Shown here: piece by piece, positions 19,771 through 28,624 of the stretch
Numbering within the stretch: position 1 is the first letter of the stretch
How the letters are laid out: each line of letters opens with the position of its first letter
DNA from: Bacteroides sp.
Lineage (GTDB): Bacteria; Bacteroidota; Bacteroidia; Bacteroidales; Bacteroidaceae
Assembly: GCA_019414665.1 (NCBI GenBank)
Contig: DXLO01000002.1
Coordinates: 62,001-126,000 of the forward strand
Length of the DNA stretch: 64,000 nucleotides
Reading direction: 5' to 3'
Program-made: the position numbers and the translations under genes
Notes under the pieces: generated by a model
What the model was told of the DNA's origin: nothing
The model's input: only the letters and a program-made list of their open reading frames with translations
Databases searched by the model: none

Positions 19771-20790
19771 TTAAAATAAATTAGGAAATACGAGAGAAAA
19801 GATAAGAACTACCAGTCCGGTTATCAGAACAGTGATAGTCCGGGTAGATACGCCTTTCCATTCTTTTAATAAAATACCCCATACGTTACTGAAAGTAACA
19901 TTCAAAGCCATCAATATACACCATGAGAAAGCTAGCAGTACAGGACTTTCGGTCAGGAAACTTTTACCCATTTCCAAACCGAAGAATTGCATATACCACA
20001 GTACTCCTGCCAAAGCACAGAATATCAAGTTATTTCCCCATACATTGCTTTTGGCATAATCACTCATGGTTTTGTTGGCTATATTTTGTTGCAGACAGTA
20101 AACCGCATTGGTCAAAAAGCCTCCCAATGTTACTAGGAAGATTACGGGAAGTCCTGCATAAAGCCCTTCTACGCCTCCTGCCAATGCAGCTTCTTTGATG
20201 GGCGTTCCGGCATCGAGTCCTAAAGCGAAACAGGCACTCATCACACCTGCCAGTAGGGCTACCAACAGTCCTTTGGTCAGAGCGAAATCTTTTACTGCCG
20301 CGCGTTTTTCTTCTTCGCTCATGTTTTTGGCGCGAAGACTGCCGGCATATCCTATAATGGCAATACCCGACAAAGTGATACATACTCCCAGTAAAAGAAT
20401 AAGTCCGTTTCCTTCAAACAGGTTGGTTCCGGCAAAAATGGCGGGAAAAAGTGTGCCGAATCCGGCACAGGTGCCCAGTGCGATACTTTGTCCTAAGGCC
20501 ACTCCCAGATAACGCATGGAAAGACCGAAGGTGAGACCGCCTACTCCCCATAATATACCATAAAAGATGCTCATCGGAGCACCTCCTGTTCCCCAAAGGT
20601 CAAATAAACTGCTTCCTTGAGGGATACCTAGCAACGCACCCAATAACGGGAATACCAGCCAGGCAAATACACCTTGTAGCAGCCAGAAACTTTCCCAACT
20701 CCATTCTTTCACTTTTTTTATAGGTACGTATGAACTGGATTGGCAGAAACTTCCTATGGCGATGATGATTAATCCGATAATGATTTCCAT
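19771..20790 (-). CDS. rhaT: L-rhamnose/proton symporter
   Basis: The 339-residue inner-membrane protein has about ten hydrophobic spans and resembles E. coli RhaT. It opens with a short signal-anchor-like helix (IIIGLIIIAIGSFCQSS) then YVPIKKVKEWSWESFW, the family's characteristic start, and includes ALGTCAGFGTLFPA. It imports L-rhamnose with protons for the neighbouring isomerase and kinase. It lies between rhaA and rhaD in the operon. The gap to rhaA holds a GC-rich hairpin repeat. Confidence 0.95.
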   Translation of the reverse strand: MEIIIGLIIIAIGSFCQSSSYVPIKKVKEWSWESFWLLQGVFAWLVFPLLGALLGIPQGSSLFDLWGTGGAPMSIFYGILWGVGGLTFGLSMRYLGVALGQSIALGTCAGFGTLFPAIFAGTNLFEGNGLILLLGVCITLSGIAIIGYAGSLRAKNMSEEEKRAAVKDFALTKGLLVALLAGVMSACFALGLDAGTPIKEAALAGGVEGLYAGLPVIFLVTLGGFLTNAVYCLQQNIANKTMSDYAKSNVWGNNLIFCALAGVLWYMQFFGLEMGKSFLTESPVLLAFSWCILMALNVTFSNVWGILLKEWKGVSTRTITVLITGLVVLIFSLVFPNLF

Positions 20791-20825
20791 TGTTTATATT
20801 CTTTTAGGCTACAATTATGTTCCCG

Positions 20826-20854
20826 GTAGGGGCAGCACTTGAGGCCGCCCCTAC
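20826..20854. repeat. REP-like palindrome between rhaA and rhaT
   Basis: GTAGGGGC (20826-20833) and GCCCCTAC (20847-20854) form a perfect 8-bp stem around 13 bases. The same GGGGC core with a CCCCTAC end recurs inside the element at 38001-38153, suggesting a dispersed genomic repeat. It could tune rhaT expression relative to rhaA by mRNA stability. Confidence 0.55.
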
Positions 20855-20882
20855 GGAAGACAATCTTGTAGTTGGATATTGA

Positions 20883-22136
20883 TTAGCGTTTCGAAGTGAC
20901 TTCTGCTTCGTATTTCTCTACTTCTGCAATGAACTCTTCGCCTACGGGTACATTGTTCTTCAAGCAGAACATATCCCATACAGCATTCCAAGGCAAAGCT
21001 TTTTCTTCTTCGAGCAGAGCCAGACGTTGGAAGCCTTGTCCGTTTGCTTCATATTCGCGCAGTTTGGCAATCGGTTCCAATAAAGCGCGTACCATACATT
21101 TTTGAGCCGCGCGGCTGCCTATAACGTATGCACCAATGCGGTTGATGGAAGCATCGAAGTAGTCAAGTCCATAGTGTACACGATCCAAGGCGTTGCAACG
21201 AACGATTTCGCTGAATAAATCCATAGTCGGGTCGTCCATGATGGTTACATGGTCTGAGTCCCAACGTACGGGGCGGCTTACGTGCAGCATCAGTTCGGGG
21301 ACATACAACAACAAGGAAGAAACTTTGTCGGCAACACTTTCTGTCGGGTGGAAATGGCCGGTATCCAAGGTAATCATTTTGTTGTTCTTGGCACCGTAGC
21401 CAATATAGAAATCATTAGAACCTACTGTATAGCTTTCCAGTCCGATACCGAATACTTTTGATTCGATACAGTCTTTCATGTTCTTATATTCTGTTGCGAA
21501 AATCTGATCCAGAGAGTCTTTCAACAAAGCACGGTATTTCATGCGGTTTACAGTGATGTCTTTGCTGCCATCGTGTACCCACAGGTTCATGATACAAGGA
21601 TCGCCCTGGGCTTTACCCATCTCTTCGGCTACGGCACGACAACGTTTGGTGTGCTCAATCCAGAAGTTGCGGATACCTTCATCGGGATTTGATAAAGACA
21701 AGTCACCGCTTTTAGGATGAGAGAATGAAGTAGAGTTGAAATCCAGTTTCATGTTGTTTTCCTTACCCCATTCAATCCAGCTTTTGAAGTGTTCGGGTTC
21801 TACTTCGTCACGATCTACGACTTTTCCTTGGAAGTCGCCATAAATTTCGTGCAGATTCAAACGGTGAGTACCTGGTATATATGAAGCTGCTTTCAGAATG
21901 TCTGCACGTAGTTCGTCGATGTTGCGGGCTTTGCCGGGATAGTTACCTGTAGCCTGGATACCACCGGTCAATGAACCTGCCTGAACTTCGAAGCCGGTTA
22001 CATCATCTGCTTGCCAGCAATGCAGTGACAGATGGAAATTCTGCATGGTTTCCATTACTTTTTCTGTGTCGACACCTACAGCGGCATAACGTTCTTTTGC
22101 GATCTCATACGCTTTATTAATCAATTCTTCTTTCAT
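20883..22136 (-). CDS. rhaA: L-rhamnose isomerase
   Basis: This enzyme converts L-rhamnose to L-rhamnulose in the cytoplasm using Mn2+. Its 417 residues match the family (about 420). Metal and substrate motifs are intact: MITLDTGHFHPTESVADK, HVSRPVRWDSDHV and MDDPTMDLFSEIVR. It starts 42 bases after rhaB. The upstream kinase and downstream transporter and aldolase make a complete pathway. Confidence 0.97.
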   Translation of the reverse strand: MKEELINKAYEIAKERYAAVGVDTEKVMETMQNFHLSLHCWQADDVTGFEVQAGSLTGGIQATGNYPGKARNIDELRADILKAASYIPGTHRLNLHEIYGDFQGKVVDRDEVEPEHFKSWIEWGKENNMKLDFNSTSFSHPKSGDLSLSNPDEGIRNFWIEHTKRCRAVAEEMGKAQGDPCIMNLWVHDGSKDITVNRMKYRALLKDSLDQIFATEYKNMKDCIESKVFGIGLESYTVGSNDFYIGYGAKNNKMITLDTGHFHPTESVADKVSSLLLYVPELMLHVSRPVRWDSDHVTIMDDPTMDLFSEIVRCNALDRVHYGLDYFDASINRIGAYVIGSRAAQKCMVRALLEPIAKLREYEANGQGFQRLALLEEEKALPWNAVWDMFCLKNNVPVGEEFIAEVEKYEAEVTSKR

Positions 22137-22178
22137 GATATTATTTGTTTGTTTAATGAATAAATTTCAAGGTGAATA

Positions 22179-23657
22179 TTAAATATCTTCTCTATAATGA
22201 GCTAAATACTTCTTATATGCTTCTTCCCATTCTTCTGCTTGCTGGGGCTCAAAAGAAACGGTTTCTATGGAAGTGCTGATTAGTTGGCGCATAGCCGCGA
22301 TATCGCTTACCAGCCCGTTGGCTTTTGCCTGTAACATAATGTTACCGATAGCTGTTCCTTCACTGGGACCTGCTATAACAGGTACGCCCACTGCATTGCA
22401 AGTGAACTGGTTTAACAGATTGTTTCGTGAGCCTCCACCGATAATGTGCAGCTTTTCGATGGGGAACGGGGCCATTTGTTGCAAATAGCCGAATACTTGT
22501 TTGTAGCGCAGGGCAAGACTGTCGAATATGCAACGGGTGATTTCGCCATAACTCTGTGGTACAGGTTGGTTGGTTTCTTTGCAATAATGTCCGATGGCTT
22601 GAATCATAGATGTCGGATTGGAGAAGCAGGGGGCATCGGGATTGATGAGACTGCGGAAAGCGGGAACTGTCAGAGCGGCATCTATCAGTTCTGTGTAAGA
22701 ATAGTTGTTGGTTGATTCCCATTCTTTGCGGCAACGCTCCAACAGCCACATGCCACAGATGTTTTTCAGGAACCGGGTAGTTCCTTCCACACCTCCTTCA
22801 TTGGTGAAGTTCTGTTCAAAGCTTTCCTTATTTATAATGGCATCTTTCACTTCAATTCCCATCAGGCTCCACGTACCGGAACTCAGATAAGCGAATCTTT
22901 CGTTTTGTGCTGGTACGGCAGCCACGGCTGAACCTGTGTCATGACCGGCAACGGCAATGACTGGAATAGCTCCCAGACCTGTGATTTTCTGCACTTCTTC
23001 TGTCAGTACTCCGATAGGCTCTCCCGGGAAAACGAAACGGCCGAACTGTTCTTCCTTGATATCTGCTACATCCAGCAGTTCCTTTTCGAAGCGTTTGGTG
23101 CGCGGATTCAACATCTGGGAAGTAGAAGCGATGGTATATTCTGTTACCATTTTACCGGTCAGCATATAGCTTAAGGCATCCGGCATAAACAGTATTTTAT
23201 CGGCTGCTTCCAAGGCCGAGCAATGATTGCGGTGGAGTGTTGACAATTGGAACAAGGAATTGAAATTCATAATTTGAATTCCAGTGATGTCATATACTCG
23301 TTCACGGGGAATATGGGTAAAATATTCTTCAGGTGCACCTGTTGTGTGAGGGTCGCGGTAGCAATAAGGATTGCGGAGTAACTCTCCGTCTTTGCCCACG
23401 AATACGAAATCCACCCCCCAAGTATCGATACCGATGGACCGGATAGGCAGATTGTCTTTGGCTACCACTTTCAGTCCCCTGATAATTTCATTGTATAAGG
23501 CGTAAATATCCCAATAACAATGTCCTCCGGTTTCTATAATATGATTAGGGAAACGAGTCAGTTCTTTCAACTCCATTTTGCCTTCTCCCAGGCAACCTAA
23601 GATGGTACGTCCACTGGTGGCACCCAGGTCTACCGCAAAGAAATAAGTGTGTTCCAT
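22179..23657 (-). CDS. rhaB: Rhamnulokinase
   Basis: This FGGY-family kinase phosphorylates L-rhamnulose to L-rhamnulose 1-phosphate with ATP. The N-terminal VDLGATSGRTILG carries the sugar-kinase phosphate motif. GIDTWGVDFVF and the ATP-binding IIGGGSRNNLLNQ plus AGPSEGTAIGN are present. Its 492 residues fit the family. It is the first gene of the minus-strand rhamnose operon. An AraC-type RhaR regulator is usual in this group but is not adjacent; the one at 29581 is not obviously linked. Confidence 0.96.
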   Translation of the reverse strand: MEHTYFFAVDLGATSGRTILGCLGEGKMELKELTRFPNHIIETGGHCYWDIYALYNEIIRGLKVVAKDNLPIRSIGIDTWGVDFVFVGKDGELLRNPYCYRDPHTTGAPEEYFTHIPRERVYDITGIQIMNFNSLFQLSTLHRNHCSALEAADKILFMPDALSYMLTGKMVTEYTIASTSQMLNPRTKRFEKELLDVADIKEEQFGRFVFPGEPIGVLTEEVQKITGLGAIPVIAVAGHDTGSAVAAVPAQNERFAYLSSGTWSLMGIEVKDAIINKESFEQNFTNEGGVEGTTRFLKNICGMWLLERCRKEWESTNNYSYTELIDAALTVPAFRSLINPDAPCFSNPTSMIQAIGHYCKETNQPVPQSYGEITRCIFDSLALRYKQVFGYLQQMAPFPIEKLHIIGGGSRNNLLNQFTCNAVGVPVIAGPSEGTAIGNIMLQAKANGLVSDIAAMRQLISTSIETVSFEPQQAEEWEEAYKKYLAHYREDI

Positions 23658-23693
23658 GCCTTTATTTTTGATTTTAAGGAATTAATAGTGATG

Positions 23694-23701
23694 CAAAAAT
23701 A
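23694..23701 (-). promoter_or_regulatory. Bacteroides -7 box for the rhamnose operon
   Basis: TATTTTTG on the minus strand matches TAnnTTTG, 37 bases before the rhaB ATG. No clear TTTG is seen at -33, which fits an activator-dependent promoter. Confidence 0.5.
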
Positions 23702-23889
23702 GTTTATTCCCCGAAAGTCGTCCTTGTTTTTTTGATATTATAACTGTTGGATTTGGTTGTACCTGCCGTAAAACATAATATTACCGTCTTTTTAAGAAGA
23801 TCGCATTGAAAAGAAGAATTTGGTGTGATTTTGGTTTACTCTTGGGATGATGGATAAGAGCTTTATTGAAAATATGCATAAAGTCGCAA

Positions 23890-23937
23890 AAATATTCTCT
23901 TTTTTGTATCTATATTCCCGAATATTCTGTAATTTTG
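23890..23937 (+). promoter_or_regulatory. argR promoter with possible ARG boxes
   Basis: TTTG (23903-23906) and TAATTTTG (23930-23937) form a plausible Bacteroides promoter with a 23-base spacer, a little longer than usual. Two AATATTCT tracts (23891-23898 and 23921-23928), the second within a GAATATTC palindrome, resemble ArgR operator half-sites, so self-regulation is possible. The box assignment is inferred. Confidence 0.45.
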
Positions 23938-23963
23938 CAGCCGAATCAGAATAATTATGCAGT

Positions 23964-24440
23964 ATGAAGAGCAAGAATAGCAGACTTGATGCCATTAAGA
24001 TTATTATTTCGAGCAAGGAAGTAGGTAGCCAGGAAGAGTTGTTGCAGGAATTGGCGAAAGAAGGATTCCGATTGACCCAAGCTACTTTGTCTCGTGACTT
24101 GAAGCAGTTGAAAGTGGCGAAAGCAGCCAGTATGAACGGAAATTATGTATATGTATTGCCAAACAATACCATGTACAAACGTATGACTGAGCAACATTCG
24201 GCCAGTGAGATGTTGATGCATAATGGATTTATTTCCATTGAATTTTCGGCTAATCTGGCAGTAATCAAGACTCGTCCCGGATATGCTAGTAGTTTGGCTT
24301 ATGATATTGATAACCGGAACTTTGATGAAATATTGGGAACTATTGCTGGTGATGATACTATTATGCTTGTCATTCGTGAAGGCTGCACAAGAGCGGGAGT
24401 GAAGAATGCGCTTTCATTGATTATACCGAATATACAATAA
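23964..24440 (+). CDS. argR: Arginine repressor
   Basis: The 158-residue protein has the two ArgR domains. An N-terminal winged helix-turn-helix (residues about 5-70, with VGSQEELLQELAKEGFRLTQ then ATLSRDLKQL) binds DNA, and a C-terminal domain (about 85-155) binds arginine and forms hexamers. The arginine-binding GTIAGDDT lies at residues 125-132. It is transcribed ahead of the GNAT, argG, argC and argD genes, so it probably controls its own operon in response to arginine. Confidence 0.95.
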   Translation: MKSKNSRLDAIKIIISSKEVGSQEELLQELAKEGFRLTQATLSRDLKQLKVAKAASMNGNYVYVLPNNTMYKRMTEQHSASEMLMHNGFISIEFSANLAVIKTRPGYASSLAYDIDNRNFDEILGTIAGDDTIMLVIREGCTRAGVKNALSLIIPNIQ

Positions 24441-24462
24441 AATAATATAGATAAAAAAGGAA

Positions 24463-25020
24463 ATGGATGCTAAACAAGTGGATGTGATGGTGGCAGATGC
24501 CTCACATGAAGTTTACGTTGATAAAATTTTAGATACTATTAGAGAGGCGGCTAAGGTACGCGGAACAGGCATTGCAGAACGCACACATGAATATGTGACT
24601 ACAAAGATGAAAGAAGGAAAGGCGATTATTGCTTTATGTGGAGAGGATTTTGCAGGATTTACCTATATTGAGTCATGGGGAAACAAGCAATATGTAGCAA
24701 CTTCGGGATTGATTGTGCATCCCAATTATCGTGGGATGGGCTTGGCCAAGCGTATAAAGGCGGCTTCGTTCCGATTGGCACGTCTGCGATGGCCTAAAGC
24801 GAAGATATTCAGTCTGACCAGTGGCGCGGCGGTAATGAAAATGAATACAGAACTGGGATATGTTCCTGTAACTTTCAATGAACTGACTGATGATGAGGCC
24901 TTTTGGAAAGGTTGTGAAGGCTGTATCAATCACGATATATTAGTGGCAAAGAACCGTAAGTTCTGTATTTGTACAGCCATGCTTTACGATCCGGCTTTGC
25001 ACGAAGAAGACACTATTTAA
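24463..25020 (+). CDS. GNAT-family acyltransferase in the arginine operon
   Basis: The 185-residue protein has a GNAT fold. The acyl-CoA pyrophosphate loop is HPNYRGMGLAKRI (about residues 86-98), preceded by the TSGLIV strand. A C-terminal Cys pair is seen in WKGCEGCINHD. It starts 22 bases after argR and precedes argG, which implies a role in arginine biosynthesis. The most economical guess is acylation of glutamate, the first committed step. B. fragilis is known to use N-succinylated intermediates later in this pathway, so the donor could be succinyl-CoA rather than acetyl-CoA. Substrate and donor are inferred from context only. Confidence 0.8.
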   Translation: MDAKQVDVMVADASHEVYVDKILDTIREAAKVRGTGIAERTHEYVTTKMKEGKAIIALCGEDFAGFTYIESWGNKQYVATSGLIVHPNYRGMGLAKRIKAASFRLARLRWPKAKIFSLTSGAAVMKMNTELGYVPVTFNELTDDEAFWKGCEGCINHDILVAKNRKFCICTAMLYDPALHEEDTI

Positions 25021-25115
25021 TAAATTAAAAATTAAGAATTAAAAATTAAAAGATGGCTGCGCGTTCATGTACTTATTTCTCAGTTTTCAATTTTTAATTC
25101 TCAATTAAAATAATA
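25021..25115 (+). repeat. AT-rich imperfect inverted repeat upstream of argG
   Basis: AATTAAGAATTAAAAATT in the left part is complementary to AATTTTTAATTCTCAATT in the right part, with a GC-richer centre (GGCTGCGCG). The element fills the whole gap between the GNAT and argG. A similar one lies at 49262-49345 before the acyl-CoA ligase. The hairpin could modulate expression or mRNA processing. Confidence 0.6.
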
Positions 25116-25120
25116 TCATT

Positions 25121-26329
25121 ATGGAAGAAAAGAAGAAAAAAGTAGTAGTAGCATTCAGCGGGGGGCTTGATACCTCTTTCACTGTAATGTATCTGGCTAA
25201 GGAAAAAGGGTATGAAGTGTATGCTGCTTGTGCAAACACGGGTGGTTTCAGTGAGGAGCAGCTGAAGCAGAACGAAGAGAACGCTTACAAACTGGGTGCT
25301 GTGAAGTATGTGACATTGGATGTGACCCGGGAATACTATGAGAAGAGCTTGAAATATATGGTATTCGGTAATGTGCTCCGTAATGGTACTTATCCTATTT
25401 CTGTAAGTTCTGAACGTATCTTCCAAGGGTTGGCCATAGCGCGTTATGCTAATGAAATAGGTGCGGACGCTATCGCACACGGCTCGACTGGTGCGGGTAA
25501 TGACCAGATTCGTTTCGATATGACTTTTCTGGTATTGGCTCCGGGGGTTGAGATCATCACATTGACCCGTGACATGGCATTAAGCCGTCAGCAGGAAATT
25601 GATTATTTGAATGAACATGGTTTTGCCGCTGACTTTACAAAATTGAAATATTCTTATAATGTAGGTCTTTGGGGAACTTCTATCTGCGGTGGGGAAATAT
25701 TGGACTCTGCGCAGGGTTTGCCCGAAAGTGCTTATTTGAAACAGGTGACCAAGGAAGGAAGCGAACAGCTTCGTCTTACATTTGAAAAAGGTGAGCTGAA
25801 GGCTGTTAATGACGAGAAGTTTGATGATCCTATCAAGGCTATTCAGAAAGTGGAAGAGATCGGTGCACCCTACGGTATCGGCCGTGACATGCACGTTGGG
25901 GATACCATTATCGGTATCAAAGGGCGTGTAGGATTCGAGGCTGCTGCTCCTATGCTGATTATCGGAGCCCATCGTTTCCTTGAAAAATATACGTTGAGCA
26001 AGTGGCAGCAATACTGGAAAGACCAGGTTGCCAACTGGTATGGAATGTTCTTGCATGAAAGTCAGTATCTGGAACCGGTAATGCGCGATATTGAGGCAAT
26101 GTTGCAGGAATCTCAGCGTAATGTAAACGGTACAGCTATCTTGGAACTCCGTCCGCTTTCATTCTCTACTGTGGGTGTTGAATCGAAAGACGACCTGGTG
26201 AAGACCAAATTCGGTGAATATGGTGAAATGCAGAAGGGATGGACAGCAGAAGATGCCAAAGGCTTTATCAAAGTGACTTCTACACCTTTGCGTGTTTATT
26301 ATAATAACCACAAGGACGAAGAAATTTAA
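25121..26329 (+). CDS. argG: Argininosuccinate synthase
   Basis: This enzyme joins citrulline and aspartate with ATP to give argininosuccinate. The N-type PP-loop VVVAFSGGLDTSFTV starts at residue 9, and the family signature IAHGSTGAGNDQIRFD is complete. At 402 residues it matches the standard ArgG. It lies 5 bases before argC, a tight operon arrangement. The argininosuccinate lyase gene (argH) is not in the window. Confidence 0.96.
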   Translation: MEEKKKKVVVAFSGGLDTSFTVMYLAKEKGYEVYAACANTGGFSEEQLKQNEENAYKLGAVKYVTLDVTREYYEKSLKYMVFGNVLRNGTYPISVSSERIFQGLAIARYANEIGADAIAHGSTGAGNDQIRFDMTFLVLAPGVEIITLTRDMALSRQQEIDYLNEHGFAADFTKLKYSYNVGLWGTSICGGEILDSAQGLPESAYLKQVTKEGSEQLRLTFEKGELKAVNDEKFDDPIKAIQKVEEIGAPYGIGRDMHVGDTIIGIKGRVGFEAAAPMLIIGAHRFLEKYTLSKWQQYWKDQVANWYGMFLHESQYLEPVMRDIEAMLQESQRNVNGTAILELRPLSFSTVGVESKDDLVKTKFGEYGEMQKGWTAEDAKGFIKVTSTPLRVYYNNHKDEEI

Positions 26330-26334
26330 TAAGT

Positions 26335-27303
26335 ATGATTAAAGCAGGAATTATCGGTGGGGCAGGTTATACGGCGGGCGAATTGATTCGTCTGCTGATT
26401 AATCACCCTGATGTAGACATAAAGTTTATAAACAGCAGCAGTAACGCCGGCAATAAGATTACCGACGTACATGAGGGACTCTATGGTGAAACGGATTTGG
26501 TTTTTACCGACGAACTTCCTCTGGATGAGATTGATGTATTGTTCTTCTGTACGGCTCATGGAGATACAAAGAAGTTTATGGATAGTCACAATGTACCCGA
26601 GGATTTGAAAATCATAGACCTCAGTATGGACTACCGTATCAAGAGTGATGACCATGACTTCATCTATGGTTTGCCGGAACTGAACCGTCGTGCTATCTGC
26701 CATAGCAAGCACGTGGCCAATCCGGGATGTTTTGCCACTTGTATTCAATTGGGTTTATTGCCGTTAGCCAAACATCTGTTACTGAACGAGGATGTAATGG
26801 TAAATGCCATTACCGGAAGTACAGGGGCAGGGGTGAAACCGGGTGCTACCAGCCATTTCAGCTGGCGTAATAATAATATGAGCATCTATAAACCGTTTTC
26901 TCATCAGCATGTTCCCGAAATCAAGCAATCATTGAAACAGTTGCAAAACAGCTTTAATGCTGAAATAGATTTTATTCCTTACCGGGGTGATTTCCCGCGT
27001 GGTATCTTTGCTACTCTGGTAGTCAAATGCAAGGTGGAACTGGAAGAACTGGTGAAGATGTATCAAGACTATTATGCCGAGGATTCTTTCGTTCATATTG
27101 TAGACAAAAATATAGATTTGAAGCAGGTGGTGAACACCAACAAGTGTTTGATTCATTTGGAGAAGCATGGCGATAAACTGCTGGTTATCTCTTGCATTGA
27201 CAATTTGTTGAAGGGGGCAAGCGGACAAGCGGTCCATAATATGAATCTCATGTTCAATCTGGAAGAAACCGTAGGGCTGAGGTTGAAACCGTCTGCTTTT
27301 TAA
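26335..27303 (+). CDS. argC: N-acyl-gamma-glutamyl-phosphate reductase
   Basis: This NADPH-dependent enzyme reduces N-acylglutamyl phosphate to the semialdehyde. The N-terminal nucleotide-binding motif is GIIGGAGYTAGELIRLL and the catalytic Cys lies in NPGCFATCIQLGLLPL, followed by ITGSTGAGVKPGA. The 322-residue length fits the short type of the family. In this lineage the acyl group may be succinyl rather than acetyl. It sits between argG and argD with gaps of 5 and 13 bases. Confidence 0.95.
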   Translation: MIKAGIIGGAGYTAGELIRLLINHPDVDIKFINSSSNAGNKITDVHEGLYGETDLVFTDELPLDEIDVLFFCTAHGDTKKFMDSHNVPEDLKIIDLSMDYRIKSDDHDFIYGLPELNRRAICHSKHVANPGCFATCIQLGLLPLAKHLLLNEDVMVNAITGSTGAGVKPGATSHFSWRNNNMSIYKPFSHQHVPEIKQSLKQLQNSFNAEIDFIPYRGDFPRGIFATLVVKCKVELEELVKMYQDYYAEDSFVHIVDKNIDLKQVVNTNKCLIHLEKHGDKLLVISCIDNLLKGASGQAVHNMNLMFNLEETVGLRLKPSAF

Positions 27304-27316
27304 TAAAGAAGAGTTT

Positions 27317-28441
27317 ATGAAATTATTTGATGTATATCCTCTTTTTGACATAAACATTGTCAAGGGAAAAGGTTGTCATGTATGGGATGATCAAGGTACG
27401 GAATACCTTGATTTGTATGGTGGTCATGCGGTTATTTCTATCGGTCACGCACATCCGTATTATGTGGAAATGATAAGCAAGCAGGTTGCACAGTTGGGAT
27501 TTTATTCCAATTCGGTGGTTAACAAGCTACAGCAGGAAGTGGCAGACCGTTTAGGGAAACTTTCGGGTTATGATGATTATCAATTGTTTTTGATAAACAG
27601 TGGGGCCGAAGCTAATGAAAATGCGTTGAAACTGGCTTCTTTTTACAATGGTCGCAAACGTGTGCTTTCTTTTTGCAAAGCATTTCATGGACGTACTTCA
27701 CTGGCAGTGGAGGTAACCCACAATCCGAAAATTATAGCCCCAATCAATGACAATGGGCATGTGACTTATCTGCCTTTGAACGATATAGAAGCAGCTAAAG
27801 CGGAATTGGCAAAAGGAGATGTCTGTGCGGTGATTATTGAAGGTATTCAAGGAGTAGGCGGTATTCAGGTTCCGGAAGTGAAATTCTTGAAAGAACTGAG
27901 TAAGGCTTGCGAAGAAGTGGATGCAGTACTTGTTTTGGATGAAATACAATCCGGCTACGGGCGTAGCGGTAAATTTTTTGCTCACCAACATGCAGGTATC
28001 CGTCCCGATATGATTACGGTTGCAAAGGGGATTGGCAATGGCTTTCCGATGGCTGGTGTCCTGATCAGTCCGAAATTCAAACCCGTATATGGACAATTGG
28101 GAACCACTTTTGGTGGTAACCACCTGGCTTGTGCTGCTGCTATCGCGGTGCTGGATGTTATGAAAGGTGAGAACCTGGTAGAGAATGCTGCCAAGGTAGG
28201 TGCTCATCTGCTGAAAGAATTGAAACAATTCCCACAGATTAAAGAGGTGCGTGGCGAAGGTTTGATGATCGGTATGGAATTTGACGAACCGATTAAGGAA
28301 CTGCGTCAGCGTCTGCTGTTCGAACAGAAAGTATTTACCGGAGTCAGTGGTACGAATGTAATCCGTCTGCTCCCGCCTTTGTGTCTGACTATGGCTGAGG
28401 CTGATGAATTTATTGGACGCTTTCGTAAAGTGTTGGTATAA
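27317..28441 (+). CDS. argD: N-acylornithine aminotransferase
   Basis: This class III PLP aminotransferase makes N-acylornithine from the semialdehyde and glutamate. It shows the cofactor-binding NSGAEANENALKLA, DEIQSGYGRSGKFFAHQ, and the Schiff-base Lys in TVAKGIGNGFPMAG. The 374 residues fit the ArgD subgroup rather than longer GABA transaminases. It is the last arg gene of the run and is followed by a terminator. The substrate may be the succinylated form in these bacteria. Confidence 0.95.
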   Translation: MKLFDVYPLFDINIVKGKGCHVWDDQGTEYLDLYGGHAVISIGHAHPYYVEMISKQVAQLGFYSNSVVNKLQQEVADRLGKLSGYDDYQLFLINSGAEANENALKLASFYNGRKRVLSFCKAFHGRTSLAVEVTHNPKIIAPINDNGHVTYLPLNDIEAAKAELAKGDVCAVIIEGIQGVGGIQVPEVKFLKELSKACEEVDAVLVLDEIQSGYGRSGKFFAHQHAGIRPDMITVAKGIGNGFPMAGVLISPKFKPVYGQLGTTFGGNHLACAAAIAVLDVMKGENLVENAAKVGAHLLKELKQFPQIKEVRGEGLMIGMEFDEPIKELRQRLLFEQKVFTGVSGTNVIRLLPPLCLTMAEADEFIGRFRKVLV

Positions 28442-28484
28442 GCTGGAGATTCAAGAGGGATAATAATCAGCGAAAGAAAATAAG

Positions 28485-28523
28485 GTCTCGTCAGGAAACA
28501 TTTCGGTTCCGGCGAGACTTTTT
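28485..28523 (+). terminator. Terminator after argD
   Basis: GTCTCGTCAGGAAAC and GTTCCGGCGAGAC form an imperfect stem around ATTTCG, followed by TTTTTG. It lies about 44 bases after the argD stop and separates the arg run from proC. Confidence 0.8.
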
Positions 28524-28590
28524 GATTTCATCTTCTTCAAAGTAATTTTATTTTTAGCTTTTCATAATACGTTCTTCTCCTTTTTTCCCT

Positions 28591-28598
28591 TATCTTTG
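28591..28598 (+). promoter_or_regulatory. Bacteroides -7 box for proC
   Basis: TATCTTTG matches TAnnTTTG and lies 26 bases before the proC start. Together with the upstream terminator it suggests that proC has its own promoter. Confidence 0.6.
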
Positions 28599-28624
28599 TA
28601 GCTATAGACTTAATCTTTAATAAT

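Noticed and set aside
27698..28228. 176-codon antisense ORF in argD
   Set aside because: Shadow of a well-supported gene; no independent features.
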